Source: Apiospora phragmitis (Eukaryota > Ascomycota > Sordariomycetes > Amphisphaeriales > Apiosporaceae). From it: a stretch of DNA of 64,000 nucleotides. Where the stretch lies: the NCBI GenBank assembly GCA_038363925.1, contig JAQQWL010000013.1, positions 744,001-808,000 on the forward strand, written 5' to 3'. Shown in pieces: positions 1 through 13,300 of this stretch. Both the position numbers and the translations under genes were made by a program. Each line of letters begins with the position of its first letter. The stretch's first letter is position 1. The notes below the pieces were generated by a model. That model worked only from the letters and a program-made list of their open reading frames with translations. It was not told the DNA's origin and searched no databases.

Positions 1-2139
1 CACTATTTGGGGGACCCCAAGCCCCAGGCCGACTGGCCCATTCCCGGTCTTGCCCGCCATATCCGCAACTTCTCTACCCACCAACTCCCGGAAGTCCAGT
101 TGAACTTCGGCCAGCATCTCAGCATGCGCCTTGGCCCTTTGCATGCAGTCATTCCATACTTTGCCGCCCTTCTCGGTACTGCTCAGCTGCCGTGCAAGGA
201 TGACATTGAACGCCTCCACCTCCTCCTTGGCCCACTTGACACATGCACTCATCATGGTCTGCGGGAAGCAGCCCTGGAAGCAGGCCACCGTGTTGCGAAT
301 GATGCTGAAATAAACAAATGACAACTGCCAAATATAGAGATGGAGATCGCCTTGGAAAATACATTGTCTGGGAAAGTGTCAGTAACCTCTGTCTGCAACC
401 TGCTCGTTTTCTCGTGTGCCCTCTCGTACCTGGATCTTTTCTTGATCAGTTCGCCCCTGGCTTCCAGATAGGCCTCCCGGGCTCGATCTTCCGACCCTAG
501 CCGTGCCAGCCACGTAGCGTTTCGTTTGGTCTTTGACTGTTCGGAATGATTGTCGACAAGATCTCGCGTGATCAAGCTAGCAAGCTTGGTGCATCGCTCT
601 TCCACTTTGAAGTTGATGAAGTCTTGGGCAATTGCATTGTTCTTCAGACCACGTGCCAACCCCTTGAGTTTCTCGACCTTCTCGACAGCCAACTCGATGC
701 GCTGCAGAGCAATATCGATATCCAGCTCGTCCATTTGGCTTTCCACCCAACGCAAATTCTGCTGTCTGCCGTCTACTTCGATGAGCATGTCCTTGATGTC
801 AGAAAGTGTTTGGAGCAGCTCTGTCTTCTGGAGCAGCCCAGGATCTCGAGATGCAAAGTAGTTGATAGTCTCCTTCGCTTTGTTATTGGCCTCCATCTCC
901 GATTGCAGCCCCTTGCGCAGTTCTTCGACGGCCTTGCGGATATTCAACATCAGAGTTGATTTTTCGGTAGCCTCTGGCTTCTCTGTCCTGTAAATAAACG
1001 ACTCCTGGCCGACGCCGCGGACCATGACAGCATCGGCCAACTTGGTCCTACTACTAGAGTTATCGCTTGTGCCGGCCATATCCACGACCTCGATATCCAG
1101 AAGAGGCCAGCATCGGTCGGCAACCAGCTTAGTTACAGGCGCACGGTTGTCACCTGGCGCGTCCATCTTCCTTTTCTTCCCTAGACGCGATAAGCAAATG
1201 GTCATTGAGCAGGAAAATTTGCATAGAACGCCTGGACTTGTATGTTGCGTTATCCAGTTCGATCCAGAACCCTGCATTCTGGACGACGTGTCGGCCCATG
1301 GAGTTGGGCAAAAACTTCTGTGAGCCCTCGACGTTCTTGTACAGGGCCTGCATCTGAGAGTTCCACAGAGCAGTCCTGTCAGCAACCGAACTTCGCTTGT
1401 CACGCTTGCTCAAACCAGCACTGAACTCGCCAGCGAGAGCAGGCTCACGACCGGCCGAGGCGGCCCTCAGTGCGGTGGTGTTGGTTTTCAGTTCTGTAAT
1501 CAGGTTTCGCAACGACCGCATTTCGGCCTTGAGCTTCTCCGCCTCCTTGCTAATCTTGATGAATTGTGTGCGGTTTTGGTAGACGTTTTGCTGCAGATCG
1601 GTAGACGCCCGGCTCTTAAGACCCCGTAACTGTTCTTCGAAGACTCTGATCTCTTCTTCGGTGGCCTCGCTTAGGAGTGTGGCAACATATGAATCTGGAA
1701 CCAGGGACGGGTCCCGCAAAGCTCTGATATCCACGACAGGCGGCCCGGAAGGACGCGCACCACCATCACCTCCCCTAGATGGCGGAGGTCGACGTTCCTT
1801 GGGCTGCTCATATTTTGCGGGGTTGAAGCTGGGCATAGACGGTACGGGCGGAGCGGTGGCATCGAAATCGTTGGGTAGATTGTTGAATCGTGTCGAGTAG
1901 CGCCGCTTCACCAAGTCATTCGTCTTGCCGCCTGCAGAAGGCGGAGGCCGCGGCCGTGGTTGTGCTGCTGCCGGAGGCTGTGGCGGAGGTGCCCCGACCG
2001 GAAAAGGACGTCCCCCCGAGCTGCGTGGCACGTCGATGCCGTCATTGGGGATAGGGCCGGATATCTGCCTGGGTGCACTGATAGTCGGGCGTCCTTTCCT
2101 CTTGCCGCCACTTCGCAGAGATATCTTGTTCTCGGACAT
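1..2139 (-). CDS. EXO84: Exocyst complex component EXO84 (3' end at or beyond the window edge; one frameshift)
   Basis: EXO84 is an exocyst subunit that helps tether secretory vesicles to the plasma membrane at sites of polarised growth. The start is the ATG at 2137-2139. The N-terminal third is Pro/Arg-rich and disordered, followed by a Vps51/EXO84-type helical segment and a PH-like domain with the stretch FLLNDHLLIASR. Just after that stretch the frame shifts: one extra base in the CCC at 1179-1181 must be discounted to continue into KKRKMDAPGDNRAP and the helical C-terminal half. An intron at 368-429 (GTACGA...CCCAG) joins LIKKRSR to QCIFQGDLHLYIWQ, which rebuilds the conserved EXO84 C-terminal domain. 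The reading stays open to base 1, but a TAG in another frame at 3-5 would give a natural C-terminus if one G at 13-18 is an error. Identity is from recognised motifs of the family; the frameshift is seen directly. Confidence 0.9.
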
Positions 2140-2910
2140 AATGGCGGTTTGTATCTGTTGCAACTATAGGTATATCGTGATGGCTATCGCGTTGGGGTGG
2201 TTTGAGGCTGCGGCAACTGTGTGCCAATTGTTTGCCGGTTACGATGACTCTCGTTTGTCACCAACTGTTTCAATAAACTCTCATTGTCGCGTGGTTCTGT
2301 GAGTAGGACAACCGGCGACGGTCTTGGAAATCACTTTGGTTTGGTTTGTGTTTAATTGAAGCGATTGTTGTTGCAGTTGCTGCCAAATAACATGAACCAT
2401 CCTCACTGTTGGGACCAGCCAATTAACCAGGAGGTGTACACATACACCCGCTTGGGTCTGGTGAATGGCGCAAAGGGCAGCGGGAGGAAGTAGCAGTACC
2501 TCGCTAAGGCTCATGGCTCACCACATGAGCTTACATCAGGCTCGGACTTAGTCGCGGTTAGCGTCCCGATGTGCTACTGTAGCCCGTAGCAGGGATGAAC
2601 GGGCCAGTAAAATGGTGACCTAGCCTGCCAGCCTGCCAGCCAAGGTTGAGGTGATCAGTGACGGCCGACCAAAGCTCCAGAAAAAAACCTATTGTAGTAG
2701 CAGCCATTGACGTGCTGTGTGCTGTTGATGGAAGAAATCGAGCTCCAAACCGCCGAAAAAAAAAAGCTTCTAATGTTCCCTCCGAAACCGTAACGTCGAC
2801 TACACACCTTCACCTCCGCCATCTCTCTCCCGACGTGCTGCATTGTCTGCCGACCCGTCGACCACTACACCTCTCGATCGTCAATACTTACTCTTGCAAA
2901 ATCTGCAAAT
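2140..2910. promoter_or_regulatory. Divergent promoter region EXO84/TOM20
   Basis: This 0.77 kb non-coding stretch separates two head-to-head genes and must carry both promoters. It has an A-run near 2756-2765 and a pyrimidine-rich leader just before the TOM20 start. I see no further gene and no RNA gene here. Confidence 0.5.
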
Positions 2911-3685
2911 ATGGTCCAGACTTCGACAATTGCGACCGTATCCGTTGCGACGGTAGCCACTGGTCTTTTGGGTACGTCACCATGCGGCCTCAACCTCTGC
3001 TGCTTCTCACACCAGCCCCGGCACACCTCCCGTGGTAGCAATTGCTCACCGGTACCCATCTAGCCTACGCCATCTATTTCGACCAACAGCGCCGGAAATC
3101 CCCCGACTTCCGCCGCGAACTGCGCCGGCAAGAACGCCGACAACAGCGGGCTGAAAAGAGGAGGCAGTTGCCTCGAACCGGGCCAAGAGCAAGGAAGTCC
3201 ACAGCGCTGTCGACCGCGCTCTCGAGGAGGGCTTCCCCTCCGGTGTCAATGAGCGGGAGGGCTATTTCATGGAGCACGTCCAGGAGGGCGAGATCCTCGC
3301 CCAAGACCGTGAGTGCCCTTAGAATTCCGCTCGACGCCGCAGCTTCGCATCGCATCGCATACATGGCTAACACATCGTACCACAGCTTCAAAAACGCTCG
3401 AGTCTGCCCTTTCATTCTACCAGGCTCTGAAGGTCTACCCTACTCCTGGTGACCTCATCAGCATTTACGACAAGACCGTCGACAAGGTAAGTGATACTGC
3501 AGGCTCCCCAATCTACATGGTCTATGCGTGACCCCGGTGAACTACTGAACTGCGACTAATACGCTTGGGCAATACAGAGGATATTAGATGTCCTGGCCGA
3601 GATGATTGCATACGACAAGAACCTCGACCTCGAAGGCGGTGCTGCCAGCTCGTCCGAGATGCCTCCTCACCCTGGTCTGGACTAA
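2911..3685 (+). CDS. TOM20: Mitochondrial import receptor subunit TOM20 (one frameshift)
   Basis: TOM20 is the outer-membrane receptor that recognises presequences of mitochondrial precursors and passes them to the TOM complex. Four exons are read: 2911-2971, 3064-3308, 3386-3486 and 3578-3685. The product starts [20 protein letters not shown] (N-terminal membrane anchor), followed by the basic segment [18 protein letters not shown] and the TPR-like receptor domain with [19 protein letters not shown] and [12 protein letters not shown]. All introns have GT...AG ends, including GTAAGT at 3487. The conserved stretch after RRQQRAEK is only recovered if one G is missing at 3158-3159 (the reading then continues [10 protein letters not shown] and [10 protein letters not shown]). 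The total of about 170 residues fits the family. The neighbour EXO84 is divergent. Identity is firm; whether the frameshift is real is open. Confidence 0.92.
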
Positions 3686-4479
3686 GGCCCAGAGTACCAC
3701 CTATCACGTTGATGTTGGAGTAGATCTCCAAACCTCACACACCACCCTACTCTGTTTGGAGGGAGTTGTCTCTAGCGAGCCAGGCAGAAAGCCGGCTCGG
3801 CACGACACGACACGACATCCCAGGCGACTCGGTCAAGCTGTACGATATAATATATGGCAGGGGCGCCAGGCCCTAGGACCTCGATTCTGGGGCACTCTTG
3901 TATATTGGACTGTTAATGTTGGTGTTGGCTGGCATAGACAAATAACGAAGTATGAGAACCATCACTTGTTCTCTTCCGCTCACCATGTGCACTTATGACT
4001 TTAGTTGGGGGTTGTTCCACCTACTATGAACAGGACTGAACCTCGCTTTACATGCCAGCAACTCATTGAGCCAGGGTCCTTTGATCCATCGCCTGTCCAA
4101 ATCGTCGAGTACCATGCATTATTTATTGCCTTGAGGTTTGCTTGTAGTGCCCCTCCCCGCGACAATCCGATGAACGTTTGACTTCAAATACCCGATCTAT
4201 GCCTTCTGACCCAAGAGGCTAGGTAGTGAATAGCCACGGAGCGATATGCATAAGGAGACGAAGTGTAAGAGGCAGATACATGTAACACATACAGGCCATG
4301 AATGCGACAAGATGGTGGACTATCGGATAACAGTCAGGCCTGAGAATGACTAAGCACCTAATTTTCTATGGAGCTCCAGTGCCTATCTCAGTGCAACTCA
4401 AAGACTGCCCCGCCACCCCTCCAAAAAGTTCAATCCAATACACCAAATTATCGACCCCGGATACCAACTTTTGAGTAAG
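3686..4479. other. Intergenic TOM20-TYW1
   Basis: A stretch of 0.8 kb holding the TOM20 3' region and the TYW1 promoter. No coding frame, RNA gene or repeat was recognised. Confidence 0.5.
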
Positions 4480-6876
4480 ATGGCGGCCTACGAGGGGTGG
4501 ACAAGCCGGCTGGAAGCCATTGGTCCAGTCGCCCGTGAGTCAATTCCAATTATACTGGCAAGTCCCTCTTACTGAGCCAAATTCATAGACATCATCGATC
4601 TTTGGCACGCCTATAGGACGTCAATTCTCTTGACTGTATTTGGCGTGCTCTTTTTGATATGGATCTACATGCTCCTGACCCAGGAGAGGGAGTACTCAGT
4701 GGCCTTTCGCAAGATATACGAGGAGCCAACTTCAGCGCCAGTCGATCCTTTGACTGAAAAGCCACGCGCACCCGTGCCCGCGCCTGCGCCTGCGCCCGCA
4801 GTTAAGGAATCGCCACCCAGTGGTCCCCGGCGCATCAAGGGCGAGGTGCGCAAACCAGACTCAAAGTCTCTTGTGGCGGAACCCCAAGAGAAGCGACCCA
4901 TCCAGCCTCTTCTGTTCTTCTCGTCCTTGACAGGGAGTACCGAGAGACTTACAAAAGGCTTGGTGGAAAAGCTCGATGCCCCGGCGCGCAAACAGGGCGC
5001 AGAAGACGAACCACCGGTCTTGCCTTGTCGTATCTTAGACTTGGCCGATATAGATTATGATGAATATTTCCTTAGCCCGCCCAAGGATTCTGATGCGCCC
5101 GTGGACTACCTGTATCTCCTGCTCGTACCAAGCTACAATATCGATACGATCAACGATACTTTCCTGGAGCATCTGAAGGAGACCCACAACGACTTCAGGA
5201 TTGACACTGCCCCTCTGTCTGGACTGCTAGGTTATGCTGTATTCGGCATCGGCGACCGGGAGGGCTGGCCAACGGAGGACGAGGGCTATTGTTTCCAAGC
5301 CAAAGAGCTCGACAAATGGATGGCTAAACTCACGAGTCGCAAGAGAGCATTCCCGCTGGGCATGGCAGACCCGAAACGTGACCTGACGGAGCGACTGGTA
5401 GAGTGGACTGAGGGCATTCGGGATGTTCTGAGTACGCTGGCAAGCACTGGTTCTCTAGGCGAAGGCGTCCCAGGCAGTGGTGATGCTGTCGAGAGTGACG
5501 ATGAGTATGCGTCCGATGATGACGGCGAAGTCTTGTTCGAGGAAGAGACGAAGGAACCAAAAAAACTAAGCAAGTCCTCTTCCAACCTGGAAGATGTTGA
5601 AGATTTGGGCAGAATAATGAAATCGTCTGGCCAGGACGAATCCACTGGGAAAGCGCCTGTGGCTATAGATTTCACGACGTACGGCAAAGCAACGAAGAAA
5701 GCGACACAGACTCAGACTGTGAAGGAAATGGTACCCAAAAGCTCGCCAACATATGCTTCGCTCACGAAGCAGGGTTACTCTATTGTGGGGAGCCACTCAG
5801 GGGTCAAGATCTGTCGGTGGACCAAAAGTGCTCTGCGCGGCCGGGGCTCTGCTATAAGTTCTCCTTCTACGGCATTGCTTCGCATCAGTGCATGGAAACA
5901 ACACCCTCCCTATCTTGCTCCAACAAGTGCGTTTTCTGCTGGCGTCATGGCACCAATCCAGTTGGCACAACCTGGCGGTGGGTTGTTGACCCCCCGGAAC
6001 TCATCTTCGACGGCGTGAAGGCCGGGCACTATAAAAAGATCAAGATGATGCGTGGCGTCCCCGGAGTCAGATCAGAACGGTTTGCCGAGGCGATGCGCGT
6101 TCGCCACTGTGCTCTCAGTCTTGTCGGGGAGCCTATTTTCTATCCGCACATCAATGAGTTCTTGGCCATGCTGCATGCCGAGCGCATCTCCTCTTTCTTG
6201 GTCTGCAACGCCCAGCATCCGGACCAGCTGGCCGCCCTCAAGGCCGTCACCCAGCTGTACGTCTCCATCGATGCGAGCAACAAGGAGTCGCTCCGCAAGA
6301 TCGACCGGCCGCTGCACCGCGACTTCTGGGAGCGCTTCCAGCGCTGCCTCGACATCCTGCGCGAGAAGCGCTTCAAGCAGCGCACCGTCTTCCGCCTCAC
6401 CCTCGTCAAGGGCTTCAACGTCGACGACGAGGTCGAGGGCTACGCCGACCTCGTCGAGCGTGGCCTCCCCTGCTTCGTCGAAATCAAGGGCGTTACCTAC
6501 TGCGGCACCTCGAGCAGCGCCGGCGCCGGCCTCAGCATGGCCAACGTCCCCTTCTACGCCGAGGTGACCGACTTCGTCACGGCGCTCGACCGCAAGCTCA
6601 AGGAGCGGGGGCTCGACTACGGCATCGCCGCCGAGCACGCCCACAGCTGCTGCGTCCTCCTCGCCAGCGGCCGCTTCCGCGTCGATGGCAAGTGGCACAC
6701 GCGCATCGACTACCAGAAGTTCTTCGAGCTGCTCGAGGCGCGCGGCGCCGACGGCGACTGGACGCCCGAGGAGTACATGGGCGAGGCGACGCCGGAATGG
6801 GCCACTTGGGGTAACGGAGGATTCGACCCCCCGGGACGAGCGTGTTGACCGCAAGGGCCGGAAAATCGAGGCTTGA
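4480..6876 (+). CDS. TYW1: tRNA 4-demethylwyosine synthase TYW1 (two frameshifts)
   Basis: TYW1 is a radical-SAM enzyme that forms the tricyclic 4-demethylwyosine from N1-methylguanosine at position 37 of tRNA-Phe, the second step of wybutosine synthesis. Exon 1 is 4480-4534 and exon 2 starts at 4589. An N-terminal hydrophobic helix (ILLTVFGVLFLIWIYMLL) suggests membrane anchoring, as for yeast Tyw1. A flavodoxin-like domain follows (FFSSLTGSTERLTKGL; GYAVFGIGDREGWP), then an acidic linker and the radical-SAM core with the iron-sulfur motif CSNKCVFCWRH (CX3CX2C) and the C-terminal signature TPEWATWGNGGFDP. Two single-base breaks interrupt it: a missing base near 5848-5851, between GRGS and CYKFSFYGIASH, and one C too many in the C6 run at 6827-6832, after which the native end RDERVDRKGRKIEA and a TGA at 6874-6876 are in frame. 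Reconstructed length is about 780 residues. Confidence 0.92.
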
Positions 6877-7305
6877 GGATAAGTATACGAAGTAGAACAT
6901 CTTCAACAACTATCAATAAATAAAAGTCATGCTTCAGAAATAGAAATCATTAAAAGTGTTCGATATATATCAACTTCTGAGAGTTGGATCTATAGCAATA
7001 TACAGTCTTGACGAAAGGAAAGTAGTACAGAAAATAACAGCCTGGGGGTATTTTGCAACAGAAAGTGAACATTGGCCTGCCGCCCCTGTCCAGTCTGTAT
7101 ATGAACTACCGGCAATTAAAAACCGCCATGTTCGATCAAGGTCCATGCCCGCTCCTTTCCTCCTTCTCCTTTCCCATCCATCTATTCCCCTTTCTAATCT
7201 CAAGCTCTTATATTGTACAATGAGAACTCAAGGTCAAGAAAAGAACAGACAGTCCCCTGATACCACAGATATACTACAGCATGCACTCGTTCGTTGCATT
7301 TACAC
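6877..7305. other. Convergent 3' regions of TYW1 and dynein heavy chain
   Basis: This is a tail-to-tail intergenic stretch, AT-rich directly after TYW1. No gene was recognised in it. It presumably holds both polyadenylation regions. Confidence 0.5.
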
Positions 7306-10300
7306 TCAAGGATCGGCTACCAACTGCTCACCCTCATCCAGCAGTTCTCCCACCTTCTTCAGGTTCTTAATCAGACTCTTGCCGAGGCCGACCAACAACA
7401 GCTTCTCGGCATTGGCCGGCAGACCCAGGTAGGTCGGAGGCTCGCGTTCGGGCAGCTTCTGGATCCAGCCCATGAAGTCCTGCAGCGTGGTGCCGCTGGG
7501 AACCTCGAGACCGACGCCGCCGTCCGTCTCGGAGCCGTCGACGAGCTTGTGGCCGATGTCGAACGCGGCGGGCTGCAGGACGGCGTTGACCAGCTCCGTG
7601 AGGCCGTGGAAGTCGCCCTCGTCATCGATCTTGCCACCGTACGTCTCGCGCACCAGGTAGCGAATCATATCCCAGGGATATTCTGCGGTGCAATGTTTGT
7701 ACGGTTCTGAGCGACGAACTCGACCCACGTGTCCACGACAAAGGCAGAGCATTCGTACTGTAGTAAGTTGGTTAGCACGTGTTCTAGACAAGGAAACATA
7801 GGAGGAGACGTGAACTTACATCGGCATCGTTAAACTCCCAGAAGCTCTTCCATCCAAGATTAGGCGCATAGCGCAGCCGTTCTTGAACGACGGCATGGAG
7901 GAACGAGAGAAGCAGGTACATTCTCGTTCTCTCGACTGGCGCTTTACTAGCTCTGACGGATAGCGAGGTCATCGAGTCCTTCATATTGGCCCTCACGCCA
8001 GCCGGCTGTTCGTACATTAGGACGCGAGAAGCTCGCAGCAAGTTGACAGGAATCTTGGGACTGGACTCCATGGACAAGAACAGTCTGAAGTCAGAGTGTG
8101 GATTGAGGGATTCCATTCGCTTCTCGAGAGACTGGAGCCATGTTGGCGCGAGATGGACGTTCTTGATGAGGACCCAGTTGCCGACCTGGGCGGCATTGTT
8201 GATGGCCTTGTCAGCGCTGGCGAGACCTTCATTGGAACCCATGGCGATGTTGGTGCAACGGGTGCGCATTCTCTCGACAAGATTGTCAACTTTGTAGCTG
8301 GCATCGAAACCAGGACTGCACACAAGAGAGATAGGGTGCGTTGTTGAGACCTCCTCCACAGTCTGCTTCAGATCCTCGACAATTTCGAACAGGTCGTCAC
8401 CGAACACAGACGCCACAAACCGCTCGGCCGTGGGTACAAACCGGTCGAGGCGGAATAGCTTGACAAGGAGGAGAGAGATCAGGGATTGATCATGAGGCGC
8501 CGTGTTGTCATCCCACACCTTGGGCACAAACTTCTCGGCCAGCTCCTCGTTCAAGAATTTGTCCCATGACTCGGAAGGCACCTGATCCAATCTCTCTTTC
8601 AGTACGTTCAAGCGAGAGGCTCGAGCGAAAGCCTCATCCTTGGCGTCCTTGTCGGTGGAGAGATCCTTGCCTTCAACCCGTTCATCGAGGATGTGATCGA
8701 GTAGGCCCTTGTCCATCGGATACGGCGAAGCCTGAGTCAATAGCATGGCCAAGGTGATGCGGTCCTTCTGTACCAGCCCTAGAGCGGTTCTCTTGAAGGC
8801 AGTCACAAAGAGATCCTTGATGATGATCTCGCGACGGGCGATATGATCGGTTTGGCTGGCAAGATTTTTGTTTCCGTGTAGGACAGAGTGGAAGATGTCC
8901 AGGAAGAACTGCAGTGAGAACTGGTAGAAATGGTTAAGGTAGTGCAGTTGCTCCAGGACGGCAAATATAGCACTGCACGACCGAGCAATGCTGTTGTACT
9001 CGAGCGTGATCTGCTCGACTTCTGCCATGACACCTTCGGTGTTGCTCATCTTGGCTGTGATTTCACCTGCTTCCGTCTTCAGAGTCTCCAGGGTCTCGAT
9101 GACATTGTCGTCGTCGAGGATGTTACCACGCGACTCGTTGAGCGCTTGTAAAAGGCGCTTCTCAAGCTGTCGCAAATGGACCTTGAATTCACCCTGGAGC
9201 TTGATGAGATTGGAACGTCGCTCATCCACGTCAGGTCGCTCTGACTTCAGTACTTCATTAAGGGACTGGGTTTGCAGACTGCTCTGGGTGACAGTGAAAT
9301 TGACAAACGTCGTTCGACTGCAGATATCCGGGGGGAACTGGGCCGATGGGTCTCGCGTGGACAGATAGATCTTGAACGCTGGCGAGAAATCGATCTGCTG
9401 TTTGCCAAGCTGAATGAGCACACGTCCACCGGTCTTCTGGTACTCTTTGTTCAAAACGGCGTTTAGAATAGGATCCAGGTGCTCTGCGTCCTGAATGAGG
9501 ATGGGGTTTCCGAATCGAAGCGAGCTTTCGAGCTGCTTGGTGAATGAATCGTCCAGGAAGCTTGTGACGGTAAGCCGGCGGTCCTTGCATTCCTTCTGGA
9601 GGAACTCGATCACTCTACCGGAAGGATCGATGATCAATGGATATCTGTTGAAGCGCTTCAGGACAATGGCGTTTTCGGTGCAAAGATCGTCGACTGGCAA
9701 GCTGTTCTCTTGCCAACTCAGCCTCTCATCTGCCGTTGACAGATACTCGGTGACAGGATTGTGCTGCTTAAAGTTGACACCAGATAGATGAAGCTGGTGC
9801 ACCCAATCATCCATCATCGACTTTCGGAAAGTCTGGTCATAAAGACCGCTATAGGCAAGGAAGGCGGCGGCGACCAGGACGTCGCCAACCAACGTACTGA
9901 TCTGAGTCTCAAATGATTTGCTTCCGTCTTCCCATCGAACTCTTTCAGAAGACAGACTGTCGAGTAGGCGGACACTGCGGTCGACCTTGAACTGAACGCG
10001 GGACATCTCAGCTTTGATAGCTTGTGTTTCGCTGATGAGGGCGGCGTATTCAGTCTTGTAAGTGGCAATGCTGTCCTCCAAGCTGGTGATGGTGTTCTCA
10101 ACAGCCTTTGCTTCGGCCTTGGTCTGCAAAGCCTGGTCCTCGAGCTGATCGACTTCGTCTCGCAGAGGTCCAACACGATCCAAGATCTCGGAGAAGTTGA
10201 CTTGTGCCTCCACCCATTGAACCAGAGGACCACAGGCCTTACTGGCACGGTTGACCTTCTCGAAAGTGAATTCGTCATCCTCCAGGTATTCTTTCCGCAT

Positions 10301-13300
10301 CAAGACTCGAAGTTGTTTAGTCATCGATTTCTCATTGTCGAAGTTGACAATGCTAGCAATGAAATCATCACGGCGAATAACGGACTGGACAGACTTCCAG
10401 TCCGGAACTTTGTGTCCAAGCAACGTGCAAACGGCGAACATGGCCGATCTGACACCCTTGGGAGGTGAACCCATGGAACGGACTTCTGTCAAGTGCTGCC
10501 TCTTGATGTTGCTGACACTTGCCTTGGCCTCCTCGACAGCGGGCTCGGCCTTTGCCAAATCGTTCAAGACAACCTCCTTTCGCTTAGCCACCTCAGCCTC
10601 TTGGATCTCCAGCGCTGCTTGAATCTCGAGAGATGTGCTCTTGCGCTGTTCGGCCTCACGCTGATCAGCGACCATTCGTTGCAGCTTCTCATTAGCTTCG
10701 GCGTCTTTCAGTTCAAGCTGAGTCTTCTTCTCCGCTAAGCTGACACGCAGGTCGCGGACTTTGTCTACAGTATCTCTCAGCTTGTCAAGACCGACGTTGA
10801 GATGACGCTGCTGTTCCTCGAGGTCCTCGCGCTTCTCGTTGTACAGCTTTACATATTGGGCCACGAAATCCAGGAAATGTCGCGGGGTGAGGAAGGTGAG
10901 CTTTCCTTGCTGCTGGAGTAATTTGGCATTGAAGCGATGCAGAGAGTGGTGTATGAACACCATGGCATTGATCACAGCGTCTCTATGCGAAGGCGGGAGG
11001 GTAAGCCCTCTGTATGCGACGGGAATGCTGTCGGGCGCAACCCAGTTTGGTTTGTCAAGGTCGACCGAGTTGGTCAGTTCGGTAGCAACCTGGAACAAGG
11101 CTTGGTCAGACCAATCACCCATCCAGTTGAGCACGCAACGATTGAACAAGGCTGGACTTGTAGCGGCCTTTGAGCCAAGACCACCTTCCGGAGGGTTCAT
11201 GGTGAAGACAACATGCAGATTCTTCACAATCTGGCCAGTAAACCACTTGTACAATTCCTCCTGGGAATCGAGGAGGAGGCCTTGACGTTGTGCGCCTTCC
11301 TTACAGGCTGTCATCAGCGCTGCAAGGTCGTCGCCCTCGAAGAGACCGGGTACTTCAGCATTGGCAAGCAGGGTATTCATCCGCTCGAGGAACCCGGAGT
11401 CCAGGACGTTCGCCTCGTCCATGATGAAGCAGATCTTCTCTCCCTTGCAGCCACAACGACGAAGGACATCTCGGAGGTCGTCATCGAAATCTTCGCCTGA
11501 GTATTTGCCATGGACCTTGATCTGGAAAACCTTTAGGCCATTCATCCATGCAACGAATCTGGCAAGGGTCGTCTTTCCACTACCACTGACACCAATCAGG
11601 ATCAAATGTCCTTGCGGTTGTCGGAAGACTCGATCAATTCGCAAAACGTGGTCCAGGACATCATTGAACAAGATGAGCGGCACATCAACCTCTTCTTCGC
11701 AGAACGTCTTGAGACGAGCCTTAATGAAGTCTCGCAGTTGCTCACGATCAACAGGAACGTAGTTCTTTGACAGCCAGTTGGAAAACAGGATGGGTCCTCC
11801 CAGGGCTTTCTGCTCATCGATAGTGGGGAAGAACTCCATGGCAATACGTTTGACAGCTTCGTCTGTCCACTGGCGTTCCTCCTCGGCCACCAAACGATCT
11901 TGGAAGAGACGAAGAGCTTCATGGGCCCAAATACGAACCAGTCCTTCAACCGACAGCGTCTCCAGTGGTTTGATTGCTTCGTAGACACCGCGGACCCATC
12001 TTGTCAGTTCACGAGGACTGTAGACGTAATGCGGTTGAATCTTAGGGGTGAAGCGTTGCTGCGATTCGAGGTAGAATCGCACCATGGCTGACGTTAGTGC
12101 TTCAGAGTAGCCCCGGAGTGTCGGGATGATCTTCATGATAGCCGTGTTGAATGTTCCATAAATTTGTATAAGGGAAAGTTCACCAGGATAGTCAACCATG
12201 ATGAGCGGTGCATGTCGGAGGAATCTTTCAGCAAGCGGCGTACGACCAGCATCGGTAGGCGGGTTACAGGCACCAACAAACTGAATCCTGTCAAGGGTCA
12301 CCCAAGACTTATCCGAAGTGCGCCAGAAACCATTGTGCTCAACCATCTGTCGTAAGAACGATATGGCTCGTTGAGTACCATAACTGTCGGGGGCAGGCAA
12401 GTTGATTTCATCGCAGAAGACAACCAACCACCTGCCGATTTGGGTCGGAGACAGCATGACCCCGTTGAGCGTCTTTTTGTATTCGCAATACTGCTCAAAG
12501 GTCTTGATCAGGAGATCGGGTGTTGTCGCACTTGAGAAGTTCAATCCCACAACTTCCATGTTAGGCAGTTTGCGAAGAGCACTGAAAAGTGTCATTGTTT
12601 TACCAGAGCCGGGCGGGCCGCAAAGCAGCAGAGGCTTGTGCTCAGCGAGCCACGAGTACAGCACATCCTCATGCCGGACTGTGTCGAGTGTGGGAATGAC
12701 AACGTCGGTCTGGGTGACCGAATGCGTGTTCACCTCGATGGTGGGTACTTCATTCTGCCATGGCGTCCACTCCGCTCGGGGAAGAGAAACATCAAAATCG
12801 ATAAGGGAGCTGCTTCCATCAAGTGGAGGAGATCCGAAGCTGGCTAGCCCAGCCACATTGTCGCCAAAGGCTTTGCGATCAAGCAAGGGGCAGTCACCCG
12901 TTAGAGCCCAGACCAGAGCGAGGAGTAGCTTCTTGGAGATGTATCCCTCAATTTGCTCAGGGTCAAGTGGAAAGTCGATATGTTGAGCATTGTACTCGAT
13001 CAGGTCTCGTACCGCCTTGTTCAGGAGAGAGAAAAGCGTGGTCAACACGCGGGCTACAGTGAAGTCCATGATGTGCTTGTAGCCTTCGGCTTCCTTAAGG
13101 GCTTCATGGATGAATTTATCAGTTGTAAGGAAAGCATGCAACAAATCGGCCGCCTGGCTCTGGATCTGGAGCGACTTGGCGGGGCTCTGCCCTGCAGCCG
13201 CGGTGTCCTCATCGAGGTCCTCGAAGGGAACACTGCGAAGACCATCAAGGTAATGAGTGACCAGCATGTCGGGAGAAACAGTATCCTCACTGAACCACAC

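Noticed and set aside
2137..2163. EXO84 start at 2163
   Set aside because: The codon there is TTG; the first ATG in frame is at 2137-2139 and starts a normal N-terminus.
6072..6854. Open frame of 260 codons on the minus strand over the TYW1 3' half
   Set aside because: Antisense to the conserved radical-SAM domain in very GC-rich codons, where stops are rare in other frames.
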